Source: Vibrio penaeicida (GTDB taxonomy: Bacteria; Pseudomonadota; Gammaproteobacteria; Enterobacterales; Vibrionaceae). Taken from it: DNA of 64,000 nucleotides. The number at the start of each line of letters is the position of its first letter. Position 1 is the first letter of the stretch. The stretch lies in the NCBI RefSeq assembly GCF_030689305.1, contig NZ_JAUYVM010000017.1, forward strand, positions 62,001-126,000, in the 5' to 3' direction. This document shows, in pieces, positions 43,804 to 50,886 of the stretch. A program made the translations under genes and the position numbers. Under the pieces are notes generated by a model. That model saw only the letters and a list, made by a program, of their open reading frames with translations, was not told the DNA's origin and ran no database searches.

Positions 43804-44961
43804 ATGTGCACACGGATCAGCCATATCACCGAAAATGGGGTATTTTCTGGCAGAACACTGGATTGGTATGAGTCTCTAAAGCCTGACCTATGGGTGTTTC
43901 CTAATGAACTGAAAAGAAACAATTCCTGCCCTAACCACACGTGGGGTTGGACATCGAAGTATCGTTCGGCTGTGACTTCTGCCTATGTTGGTGAAATAGA
44001 TTCTGTCCTTATGGGAACAGTAAATGATGGCATTAATGAAAAAGGGTTAGTCGCTAATTTGCTTTGGTTTACCGACGCTCAATACCCAACACTTGAAACC
44101 CAACCTATAAACAAAAAGCCAATTTGCGTGAGCATTTGGGCTCAGTTCATTTTGGATATCTGTGATTCGGTTGAAAGTGCCATTGAAGCGATGCAGCACA
44201 TTTATGTTCAGGGTGGCGTGTTGCCCTCTTCCAACAAAGAAGCTCTATGCCACCTAGCTGTTGCAGACAAAGGCGGTAAAGTGGCCATTTTTGAGTATAT
44301 AGACGGCAAACTGCATATCAGTTCTAATGCCGTTCCTGACGGTGATATTCCAAATTTTCACTACTACGATACTCGCGAAATTTGTGTGATGACGAATGAG
44401 CCCGATTTTTCAAAGCAAATTGAAATCAACAGCTATTGGCGACTCACCAATGAATACAAATCTGTGCAAAAGTGGCCGATAAATCTACCGGGTACAAGCA
44501 ACTCAATCGATCGGTTTGTTAGAGCGTCCTACTACACTCGCCATTTACAGCGAGACTGCGACAATGACACCGCAATTGCTGGGGTTGCTAGCGTAATGCA
44601 CAACGTATCTCGACCAATTGGTCTTAATACAGACTCAACGTCAGATAAACCAAACGAGAGCAGGACTTGGTTCATCAATATGGCAAACCAAATCTCCAAC
44701 ACTTATTTTTATCAGTCGATTTATAGCCCCTATATGATTTGGCTAGATTTAAACGACATCGAATTTGCTGAAAGTGGGAAGGATGAATTGGCATTGAAAC
44801 TGCCATTAGATGATGCTGGAGTAGCAAAAGATGAAACCGGTTTCCTTCATGGCAACGTGACTCAACGTTTGAATGAAAGTGCACCTGAAAAAGTGTTCTC
44901 ATTTTTCCCAAGTAAAGTTACTCAGAAAAGTATGCCCGAAACCACTTATGAGGTTGTTTAG
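43804..44961 (+). CDS. Choloylglycine-hydrolase-family Ntn hydrolase
   Basis: A 385-residue linear-amide hydrolase of the penicillin V acylase / bile salt hydrolase family. After removal of Met1 the nucleophile is Cys2 (MCTRISH), and other active-site residues are visible: R17 and D20 in GRTLDW, VNDGINEKGL near 73-82, N198 in VMTNEPDF and R237 in SIDRFVRAS. There is no signal peptide. Family members cleave bile salts, penicillin V or N-acyl homoserine lactones. In this cluster it might remove an acyl cap from a product, inactivate a toxic product or quench a signal. It has its own direct-repeat promoter motif. Confidence 0.85.
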   Translation: MCTRISHITENGVFSGRTLDWYESLKPDLWVFPNELKRNNSCPNHTWGWTSKYRSAVTSAYVGEIDSVLMGTVNDGINEKGLVANLLWFTDAQYPTLETQPINKKPICVSIWAQFILDICDSVESAIEAMQHIYVQGGVLPSSNKEALCHLAVADKGGKVAIFEYIDGKLHISSNAVPDGDIPNFHYYDTREICVMTNEPDFSKQIEINSYWRLTNEYKSVQKWPINLPGTSNSIDRFVRASYYTRHLQRDCDNDTAIAGVASVMHNVSRPIGLNTDSTSDKPNESRTWFINMANQISNTYFYQSIYSPYMIWLDLNDIEFAESGKDELALKLPLDDAGVAKDETGFLHGNVTQRLNESAPEKVFSFFPSKVTQKSMPETTYEVV

Positions 44962-45501
44962 TGCTTCAATGTGACAAGGCTGCTATTTATTTTCCAAGTA
45001 TCTTAATATGAAAAATATGATAGTAGATAATAGGTATGTTGAATTTTATTAATATTAAGAAAATAACATCTCTACTAAAAACAGCATCATACACAGCCTA
45101 TAATCCGCTCAAAAAAATAACCTCCTCGCCTTTACTGAAAATAAAATCTCATCAAAAAACAACACCAAAAATATAAATACACCTCACAAACCCATCATTA
45201 TTTAAATTAAATGGAAATCTATAAAATAAATATTGAGTATTTTCCAACCCGATATAATGATTTATATCATTAAAATAATATAAATTATTGATTATAAATT
45301 TCTTTTTTGTGTAAAAAATCCATAATTACATTAATTTTTTGGAATAAAAATCACCTTATTCAAGTGATTGTTTTTCAAACAAAAAAATAGCAATTAAGTT
45401 GCTTTCAATGAAAAAACATTAAATATGAGACCTTGCACATATTTTATTGTAACGATATAAACACGTTATCAAACAGAACGTTAAATATTGAAGGGAATAA
45501 A
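44962..45501. other. Very AT-rich intergenic region
   Basis: 540 bp with no gene longer than a few codons that I can support. The composition is much more AT-rich than the flanking genes, with A and T runs throughout, as often seen at insertion boundaries or at H-NS-bound promoters. It precedes the glycosyltransferase gene and lacks the direct-repeat motif found before the earlier units. Confidence 0.5.
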
Positions 45502-46410
45502 ATGAAAAAGATCAGCGTGGTTATCCCGACTTATAATCGAGAAGATTTATTGGCTTATACACTTGACTCATTAGTTTCACAAACACTAGATAAAGATCAA
45601 TTTGAAGTCATTGTTGTTAATGATGGTGGCCAAGATAATACCGAGAGCGTTATTGAGAAATATAAATCAGAATTGGATTTACAATATTTTTGGCAACCCG
45701 ATAAAGGTTTCCGAGCCGGTAAAGCACGTAATGTTGGCACTATGATTGCCGATGGAAAATACATTATTTATATCGATACGGGCGTATTACTTTCAAGCAT
45801 CACGCTAGAAGAACACTTAAAAGCCCATGAAAAGGCAGATACACCCATTACTATTGTCGGCTACGTGTATGGCTTTGACGTAGGTGCCGAAGAACTTGAA
45901 GCACTTGAACCCCACCTCAATAGCAAAGATGTAGATAAAACGCTGATGCATCTAAAGAAAAATGGTGCTTACGATATTCGCCACGACCAATACAAGATTA
46001 TGGGTGAAGACTTGAGTAAATGGCCAGCACCGTTCGATCTATTTTGGACCTGTCATGTGTCTGCAGAAAGAGATGAGTTACTAAAAGCAGGCTTGTTTGA
46101 TGAGTCATTCAACACTTGGGGTGGAGAAGATGTCGACTTAGGTATCCGTTTATTCCTCAATAAAAATAAATATGTGATGAATAAGGCAATCTGCTCATTG
46201 CATTGGCCACACCCTAAAGAAGTCGCAGACAGCGATGAACATTCCAACAACGCAGCACAACGTATTCACGAGAAATACAACATCTGGCAGACCAGCTTCT
46301 ACAACATTGATCACCGCGAAGGTGGTGTCCCACTCAATCGCATCATTAAGTTGCATCGTCCACAAGAAAGCCCAGCCTTCAAAGCATTCCAATTTATGGA
46401 CGTTGGTTAA
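45502..46410 (+). CDS. Family 2 glycosyltransferase
   Basis: A 302-residue GT-A enzyme. The start at 45502 (MKKISVVIPTYNRED) has AAGGG 6-7 bases upstream and fits the family; upstream in-frame codons do not. The nucleotide-sugar region includes VVNDGGQD. The usual DxD is IDTG (Asp92), and the acceptor-side motif WGGEDVDLGIRL resembles the C-terminal domain of galactosyltransferase-type enzymes. There are no membrane segments, so it works in the cytoplasm. It may glycosylate a polysaccharide or the product of the upstream cluster; the linkage to that cluster is only by position. Confidence 0.85.
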   Translation: MKKISVVIPTYNREDLLAYTLDSLVSQTLDKDQFEVIVVNDGGQDNTESVIEKYKSELDLQYFWQPDKGFRAGKARNVGTMIADGKYIIYIDTGVLLSSITLEEHLKAHEKADTPITIVGYVYGFDVGAEELEALEPHLNSKDVDKTLMHLKKNGAYDIRHDQYKIMGEDLSKWPAPFDLFWTCHVSAERDELLKAGLFDESFNTWGGEDVDLGIRLFLNKNKYVMNKAICSLHWPHPKEVADSDEHSNNAAQRIHEKYNIWQTSFYNIDHREGGVPLNRIIKLHRPQESPAFKAFQFMDVG

Positions 46411-46561
46411 TTTCAACGACCACCGAATCAAATTCAATTTCTAGGTGCTTGCTCACGTAATGAACAAACAAGCAATGGCACCTAATGCCCAATTCTATTT
46501 CACATTCGTTAACGATTTTCCAATCCGCTAGGGTCTGTCGTTACTATCAAAGAGAAGATAC

Positions 46562-47269
46562 ATGACCACCTTTTATGAAAACCTTTACCCTATGGATCAA
46601 GATTCCGCGACACCACAGGTTCTACCCCAATATCAGCCGCACCTCACCATAGGAAAAACGAGCTCACTGGTCGGCCAACCACACGTAGGGTTCACCTTCG
46701 TTCGCGATGAAAGTTATGGCGCATTACCTCAAGAAACTGGGTTGATCAACAGTGATGATTTTATTGGTCGCATCTCGATTGGCGAGCACAACCTTATCTA
46801 CTCGCAAAATGATATTGCCTTTGAAAATACCCCTGTCCGCTTAACACTGGTCAAAGCCAACCACCGTCCGGCAGGAAAAATAGAGATTGGCAACCATGTG
46901 ATCATGCAGGGAACCAATATCGTCAGTTACGAAAAAGTGACCATTGAAGACCATGTCAGCTTTGGCCCGCGCGTCACCATAATGGATTGCAGTGGTCACC
47001 CAGTGACAGGCAGAGGTGAAGCGGATGAAGTAGAACGCACTCGCACAGCCCCGGTAATCATTCGCTCTGGCGCATGGATTGGCGTAGGTGCCACCATTTT
47101 GAAGGGCGTGACCATTGGCCGCAATGCTGTCATTGGTGCCAACAGTGTGGTGTACAAAGACATTCCAGATAACGCCATTGCCATCGGCAACCCAGCCGTA
47201 GTCGTGAAATACCTTGAACAAGGAAGCAACAATGAAGACGCAAAAGCACTGGCTGCTTGCACTGCTTAG
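46562..47269 (+). CDS. Hexapeptide-repeat (LbH) acyltransferase
   Basis: A 235-residue left-handed beta-helix transferase. Hexapeptide repeats run from about residue 105 (KIEIGNHVIMQGTNIVSYEKVTIEDHVSFG) to 210 (GVGATILKGVTIGRNAVIGANSVV), ending with the usual AIGNPAVVVKYL. His in MDCSGHPV is at the catalytic position of this family. It probably transfers an acetyl group from acetyl-CoA to a sugar or amino group. AAAGAGAAG precedes the ATG. Its end overlaps the MATE gene by 38 bp, so the two are co-translated. Confidence 0.87.
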   Translation: MTTFYENLYPMDQDSATPQVLPQYQPHLTIGKTSSLVGQPHVGFTFVRDESYGALPQETGLINSDDFIGRISIGEHNLIYSQNDIAFENTPVRLTLVKANHRPAGKIEIGNHVIMQGTNIVSYEKVTIEDHVSFGPRVTIMDCSGHPVTGRGEADEVERTRTAPVIIRSGAWIGVGATILKGVTIGRNAVIGANSVVYKDIPDNAIAIGNPAVVVKYLEQGSNNEDAKALAACTA

Positions 47270-48572
47270 CCTTGCGCTGCCTATCGCCTTTCAAACCGCG
47301 CTTTTTTCCAGTAAGAGCATGATTGATACAGTAATGCTCGGCAATCTCAACCCGCTGGATATGGCCGCAATGGGATTGGCAACCAAAGCACACATGGTGT
47401 TGAGCTTTTGCATTATTGGTGTCGCGATTGGCGGTGGGCAAGTTGCGGCGCAATGTTACGGTGATAAGGTCAACGACAAATTTGTTCGCGTTTGCTTAAT
47501 TATGCTCGTGTTAGCCGTGATCATTGCACTTGGTTGTGCTGGATTCGTTTTAATGGGCAGTGATGCGATTATGGCTTTTGGTACCAGTGACAGCACCATC
47601 ATTGAGCAAGGTAGCCTGTATCTGAAAATCATCGCGCCGACCTTTGTGTTATTCGCCATTACCCTCTCATTGGCAACGGTGCTGCGTACCATGTTTAAAC
47701 CGATGACTGCGACAGTGGTCAGCTTGGTTGGTGTAGCACTTAACATTGCTCTCAACATCAGCTTCATTCCTAAATGGGGTATTGCTGGTGTCGCGATTGG
47801 TTCTTTGATCGCAGCCTGTGTTGAAACCTTACTCCTGATTGGATTTGTGATGTTCAAGCGCTGGTTCTCGCTCACACAAATCAAGCAGGTTTTGGCTTCC
47901 ACTCATCTAAGCGATGCGGTAGTGGTTATTCAGCTTTCGGCTGTTGCCGCTCTTAACAGTGTTATCTGGTCGCTGGGTTTGTATGTTTTCCATTCATTGA
48001 TTGGGAAACAAAGTAATGATTTACTCATCACGCTGGGCGCGTTAGCACCGATAGAATCCATTGCAGCAGCTCTCCTAATTGGCTTTGCAAGCGCCGCCTC
48101 CGTTGTTATTGGTAACCACTCAGGGCAAAAAGCGACCGATGAAATTCAATACTTACTACCGCGTTATCTGGGGCTGAGTTTAATCTCTGGTTTGATGCTC
48201 TCTTTGCTACTTTACGCATGTCAGCCGTTGGTACTTGATTTTATCGCGAGTGACAATTCAACGTTGCATGACACCGCTCAATTTGCTTATCAAGTATTGA
48301 TAGCCGCAATGGCGCTAAAAGGCTTGTCGCTCATGTTTATGATCGGCATTTTACGTGCAGGTGGAGACGCAAAATACTGTCTGGGCGTGGATGTTTTCTG
48401 CCAGTGGATCGTTTTACTGCCTCTTACCTATTACTTCATCACGACAGGTATTGAACCAAAGCAAATCCTACTGTTAATGATCGTTGAAGAGGTCATAAAA
48501 ATTGGCTTGTGTATTCAGCGTTTGATGTCAGGTCGCTGGGTTAAAGTGCATGCTGACAAAGTGCGAGCGTAG
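47232..48572 (+). CDS. MATE-family efflux transporter
   Basis: A 446-residue multidrug and toxic compound extrusion protein with about 12 membrane helices. The start at 47232 (MKTQKHWLLALLSLALPIAFQ) has AAGGAAG upstream, and the segment KSMIDTVMLGNLNPLDMAAMGLATK is typical of MATE N-terminal halves. A TTG six codons upstream is less likely. It overlaps the acyltransferase gene by 38 bp. MATE proteins export drugs or metabolites with Na+ or H+, so it could be the exporter of a product made by the upstream cluster. Confidence 0.9.
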   Translation: MKTQKHWLLALLSLALPIAFQTALFSSKSMIDTVMLGNLNPLDMAAMGLATKAHMVLSFCIIGVAIGGGQVAAQCYGDKVNDKFVRVCLIMLVLAVIIALGCAGFVLMGSDAIMAFGTSDSTIIEQGSLYLKIIAPTFVLFAITLSLATVLRTMFKPMTATVVSLVGVALNIALNISFIPKWGIAGVAIGSLIAACVETLLLIGFVMFKRWFSLTQIKQVLASTHLSDAVVVIQLSAVAALNSVIWSLGLYVFHSLIGKQSNDLLITLGALAPIESIAAALLIGFASAASVVIGNHSGQKATDEIQYLLPRYLGLSLISGLMLSLLLYACQPLVLDFIASDNSTLHDTAQFAYQVLIAAMALKGLSLMFMIGILRAGGDAKYCLGVDVFCQWIVLLPLTYYFITTGIEPKQILLLMIVEEVIKIGLCIQRLMSGRWVKVHADKVRA

Positions 48573-48610
48573 CGATGCTCAGTAGATACCCCAAGTGCAT
48601 GCACGGGTAA

Positions 48611-48646
48611 ACCCTGTTTATTCTGTATCCACAGAATAAACAGGGT
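48611..48646. terminator. Perfect 16-bp hairpin after the MATE gene
   Basis: Arms ACCCTGTTTATTCTGT and ACAGAATAAACAGGGT pair without mismatch around an ATCC loop. It starts 38 bp after the MATE stop. No long T tract follows, so it may be a weak terminator or mRNA-stabilising hairpin. Confidence 0.6.
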
Positions 48647-48650
48647 CCAC

Positions 48651-48720
48651 CGGATTTTCACATATTGGTAGGACCATTCAATTGATCTACCGATTAACAT
48701 TTTAACTGAATCAGTATTAG
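48651..48720 (+). repeat. 70-bp repeat, copy A
   Basis: Aligned with copy B at 50769-50838, 60 of 71 columns are identical; the nine substitutions are all transitions and there are two single-base gaps. The core is a potential hairpin (arms starting GGTAGG and ending in CTACC) around TTCAAT. Both copies lie in convergent intergenic regions just after a terminator. Confidence 0.7.
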
Positions 48721-48738
48721 AGCTTTGGCTCTTTTTTG
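48719..48738 (+). terminator. Small terminator between the MATE and AraC genes
   Basis: A stem of AGAGC and GCTCT around a 4-base loop, followed by TTTTT. It acts on plus-strand transcripts reading out of copy A of the repeat. Confidence 0.6.
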
Positions 48739-48764
48739 TTATCTGTATATCAAGCAATATCGAG

Positions 48765-49616
48765 TTATTGCTGTGCTCTAAAGCGCTTGGGGGTTGTGCC
48801 TATATGCTTTTTAAACGTGAGCGTAAAAGCGCGCTCCGATTCATAGCCAACTTGCTCAGCTACATCATCAATCGACAACAACGATTCACGCAATAGCTCC
48901 TGCGCCCTTCCCATCCTGAGATTGGTTAAGTATTCAAACATCGGTTGTCCAACCAAGGCAGAAAAGCGGCTAGCAAACGCTGCGCGCGACATACCAATCT
49001 CGCCTGCAACCAACTCCAACGTCCAACTCTTGTCAGGATGGTCATGCAACAGTTGCAGAGCGCGAGAAATACGTTTGTCGTTCAGCGCTTCTAAAAACGG
49101 GCTTTTTTGCTCTCGCCCAAAGTTAATTCGGATCAGTTCGACCAAGATAATTTCGGTCAGCTTATTGACGATCAGCTCCGAGCCTGGTCCTTGAGATAGG
49201 TATTCTGAACTCAATTGGTCAAAAGTGCTTCGCAACCAAGGATATTGCGCTAAGTCTTTATCACGTACTATCGTCACCCGAGGAAAGATCTCCAGTATTG
49301 GCGTCGTCACTGTTCGCGTATAGCTAAAAGAACCACAAAGTAACAGCGTTGGTTCTTCTAGGTCTGGCTGGCCTCTGTCCGGAGATTGACTCGACAATAC
49401 GTGGTCTTGTCCTGGACCTAAGAAGATCAAATCTCCCGCTTCCAATCGTTCCACTTGATCATCAATAATCGCCCAGCAACCACCGCGTCTAATCAAATGA
49501 AAACTGGCGTGCTCTAGGTCGTTAAAGGTTTTACTCCACGGCGCTTCCACCTGACTGCAAAAGTAGACGCTGCCGACGACACGAATAGTGCGCAGCATGT
49601 CGCTCATCACTTCCAT
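48765..49616 (-). CDS. AraC-family regulator with cupin-like N-terminus (RclR-like)
   Basis: A 283-residue regulator. The N-terminal ~170 residues look like a cupin sensor domain (FHLIRRGGCWAIIDDQVERL, LEAGDLIFLGPGQDHVLSS). The C-terminal ~100 residues are the two-HTH AraC domain (WTLELVAGEIGMSRAAFASRF and SIDDVAEQVGYESERAFTLTF). The architecture is that of E. coli RclR, sensor of reactive chlorine species. It is divergent from a glutaredoxin gene and a DUF417 (RclC-like) gene, which it probably regulates. GAGAGG lies 8 bases before the ATG at 49616. The RclR comparison is inference from architecture and neighbours. Confidence 0.87.
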   Translation of the reverse strand: MEVMSDMLRTIRVVGSVYFCSQVEAPWSKTFNDLEHASFHLIRRGGCWAIIDDQVERLEAGDLIFLGPGQDHVLSSQSPDRGQPDLEEPTLLLCGSFSYTRTVTTPILEIFPRVTIVRDKDLAQYPWLRSTFDQLSSEYLSQGPGSELIVNKLTEIILVELIRINFGREQKSPFLEALNDKRISRALQLLHDHPDKSWTLELVAGEIGMSRAAFASRFSALVGQPMFEYLTNLRMGRAQELLRESLLSIDDVAEQVGYESERAFTLTFKKHIGTTPKRFRAQQ

Positions 49617-49635
49617 ATTTAGCCTCTCCCTTAAC

Positions 49636-49665
49636 TAACCTGAACTCGGGATAAGAGGTTAGCTA
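49636..49665. repeat. Solo 30-bp copy of the MITE-like terminal sequence
   Basis: The 30 bases starting TAACCTGAACTCGGGATAA and ending in GGTTAGCTA differ at one position from the left end of the element at 24279-24308. No opposite end is found nearby. It lies in the divergent promoter region between the AraC-family gene and the glutaredoxin gene, so it is either an end left by a decayed element or part of the regulatory region. Confidence 0.6.
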
Positions 49666-49758
49666 GACGATCTGTGTATTAAATCAAGATTATCATGCAT
49701 AGATAGTATTTACCGCAACAGCTAAATTAACCCTACAGACAACAAGCGGAGAGCCACC

Positions 49759-50037
49759 ATGGCAAAAATCGAAATTTATACCAAACACTACTGCCCTCAT
49801 TGCAAAGCCGCAAAGCACACTTTAAAGCGTTTAGGTTTAACGTATCGAGAAATTGAAGTCAGTGATAACCCAACGCGACTAAACGAGATGAAGAACCGTA
49901 GCCAACGCCGAACTGTTCCACAGATTTTTGTCGGTGATCACCATGTTGGCGGAAACGATGATTTAGTCGCCAGCATCAGAAGTGGCAATTTTGAACAGAT
50001 ATTAGAGCGCCAAGGCATCACACATAACGCCAAATAG
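49759..50037 (+). CDS. Glutaredoxin (GrxC type)
   Basis: A 92-residue dithiol glutaredoxin. The active site is CPHC (residues 12-15) after KIEIYTKHY; the cis-Pro region TVPQIFVGDHHVGGNDDL and the glutathione-binding residues are in place. It reduces disulfides using glutathione, which Gor (32998) keeps reduced. It lies divergent from the AraC regulator and 27 bp upstream of the DUF417 gene, so a role in the oxidative or chlorine stress response is likely. Confidence 0.9.
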   Translation: MAKIEIYTKHYCPHCKAAKHTLKRLGLTYREIEVSDNPTRLNEMKNRSQRRTVPQIFVGDHHVGGNDDLVASIRSGNFEQILERQGITHNAK

Positions 50038-50064
50038 ATCAAAGAAATGATAAGGAACAAGACC

Positions 50065-50550
50065 ATGACAACTTTCAATAACACCGTCAATCATCGAGTA
50101 GCAGGTACACAGTCACTGACCAGCATTTCTGACCAAGCGGTACGTTTTTCTATCATCATCGTCCTGGTATGGATTGGGGCAATGAAGTTTACTAGCTACG
50201 AAGCAAATGCAATCCAAGGTCTTGTGGCATCAAGCCCACTGACCAGTTGGTTATACAGTATCTTCAGCTTACAAGGTGCTTCTAACCTCATCGGTTTGGT
50301 TGAAGTGGCAACCGCGGTTGCTTTGTTGCTCGCGCCAGTACATCGCGTGTTTGCACTCGTCGGTGCTGCTAGTGCAACGGTTATCTTTGCCGTTACAACA
50401 AGCTTTCTGTTTACCGCGCCAATCGCCGAAGCAAGCTTAGGTGGCTTTCCAGCAATCTCTGTCGTACCGGGTCAATTCCTCTTAAAAGACATTGTATTGC
50501 TTGCGGCGGCGCTATCCTTACTGGCAAAAGTTCTACGACAAGAAGATTAA
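50065..50550 (+). CDS. DUF417 (YkgB/RclC-family) membrane protein
   Basis: A 161-residue membrane protein with about four helices (IIIVLVWIGAMKFTSYEA, LVEVATAVALLLAPVHRVF, and a C-terminal segment with FLLKDIVLLAAALSLLAK). The pattern matches DUF417, which includes E. coli RclC of the reactive-chlorine resistance system. I choose the ATG at 50065, which has AAGGA about 9 bases upstream, over an ATG six codons earlier. It follows the glutaredoxin gene by 27 bp. Confidence 0.85.
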   Translation: MTTFNNTVNHRVAGTQSLTSISDQAVRFSIIIVLVWIGAMKFTSYEANAIQGLVASSPLTSWLYSIFSLQGASNLIGLVEVATAVALLLAPVHRVFALVGAASATVIFAVTTSFLFTAPIAEASLGGFPAISVVPGQFLLKDIVLLAAALSLLAKVLRQED

Positions 50551-50743
50551 TCACGGTCGTTAAACCGATGTAAGCAACCCAACACTAAAGAGAGATCCTG
50601 CTCTAATGCCGTTCACTTAGTTGAGCGGCATTATTTTTCTAGAAGAATTGATTTTCTAGGAGAATTGTATGTCTAGGAGATCAGCGAGTGTCTCAACTTG
50701 GTTTGTAACGATTAATGATGTCGAGAGCTTGGAAACGTGTATA
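50551..50743. other. Intergenic region, no gene seen
   Basis: No coding sequence is supported between the DUF417 stop and the terminator at 50744. A short AT-rich stretch and two near-repeats (TTTTTCTAGAAGAATTG and TTTTCTAGGAGAATTG, 50635-50666) are visible. A weak hairpin (TGCCGTTCACT...AGTTGAGCGGCA, 50608-50631) followed by TTATTTTT may terminate the DUF417 transcript. Confidence 0.45.
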
Positions 50744-50778
50744 AAAAAATCCGATAAACAAGGTTCATCGGATTTTTT
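50744..50778. terminator. Bidirectional terminator before repeat copy B
   Basis: A perfect 12-bp stem (AAAAAATCCGAT / ATCGGATTTTTT) with an 11-base loop and A/T runs on both sides. Its right arm overlaps the start of repeat copy B. Confidence 0.85.
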
Positions 50779-50838
50779 ACATACTGGTAGGATCATTCAA
50801 TTGACCTGCCGATTAACATCTTAACTAACCGGCATTAG
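50769..50838 (+). repeat. 70-bp repeat, copy B
   Basis: Partner of copy A (48651-48720), in the same orientation. The two bracket the AraC-glutaredoxin-DUF417 module. In this copy the hairpin arms are GGTAGG and CCTGCC. Compared with copy A, some stem substitutions exchange G-C for G-T pairs, so pairing is preserved. Confidence 0.7.
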
Positions 50839-50886
50839 CCACTCGGCTTCCCTTTTGATGTAAGTGTTACTTACTCTAGGTAGAAC

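Noticed and set aside
44962..45501. Very short frames (11-14 codons) as candidate precursor peptides for the YcaO enzyme.
   Set aside because: They lack ribosome sites and core-like composition, and lie on the far side of the Ntn hydrolase gene in AT-rich sequence where such frames are expected by chance.
46443..46483. A long imperfect hairpin after the glycosyltransferase gene.
   Set aside because: The arms are interrupted and there is no T tract, so a terminator could not be supported.
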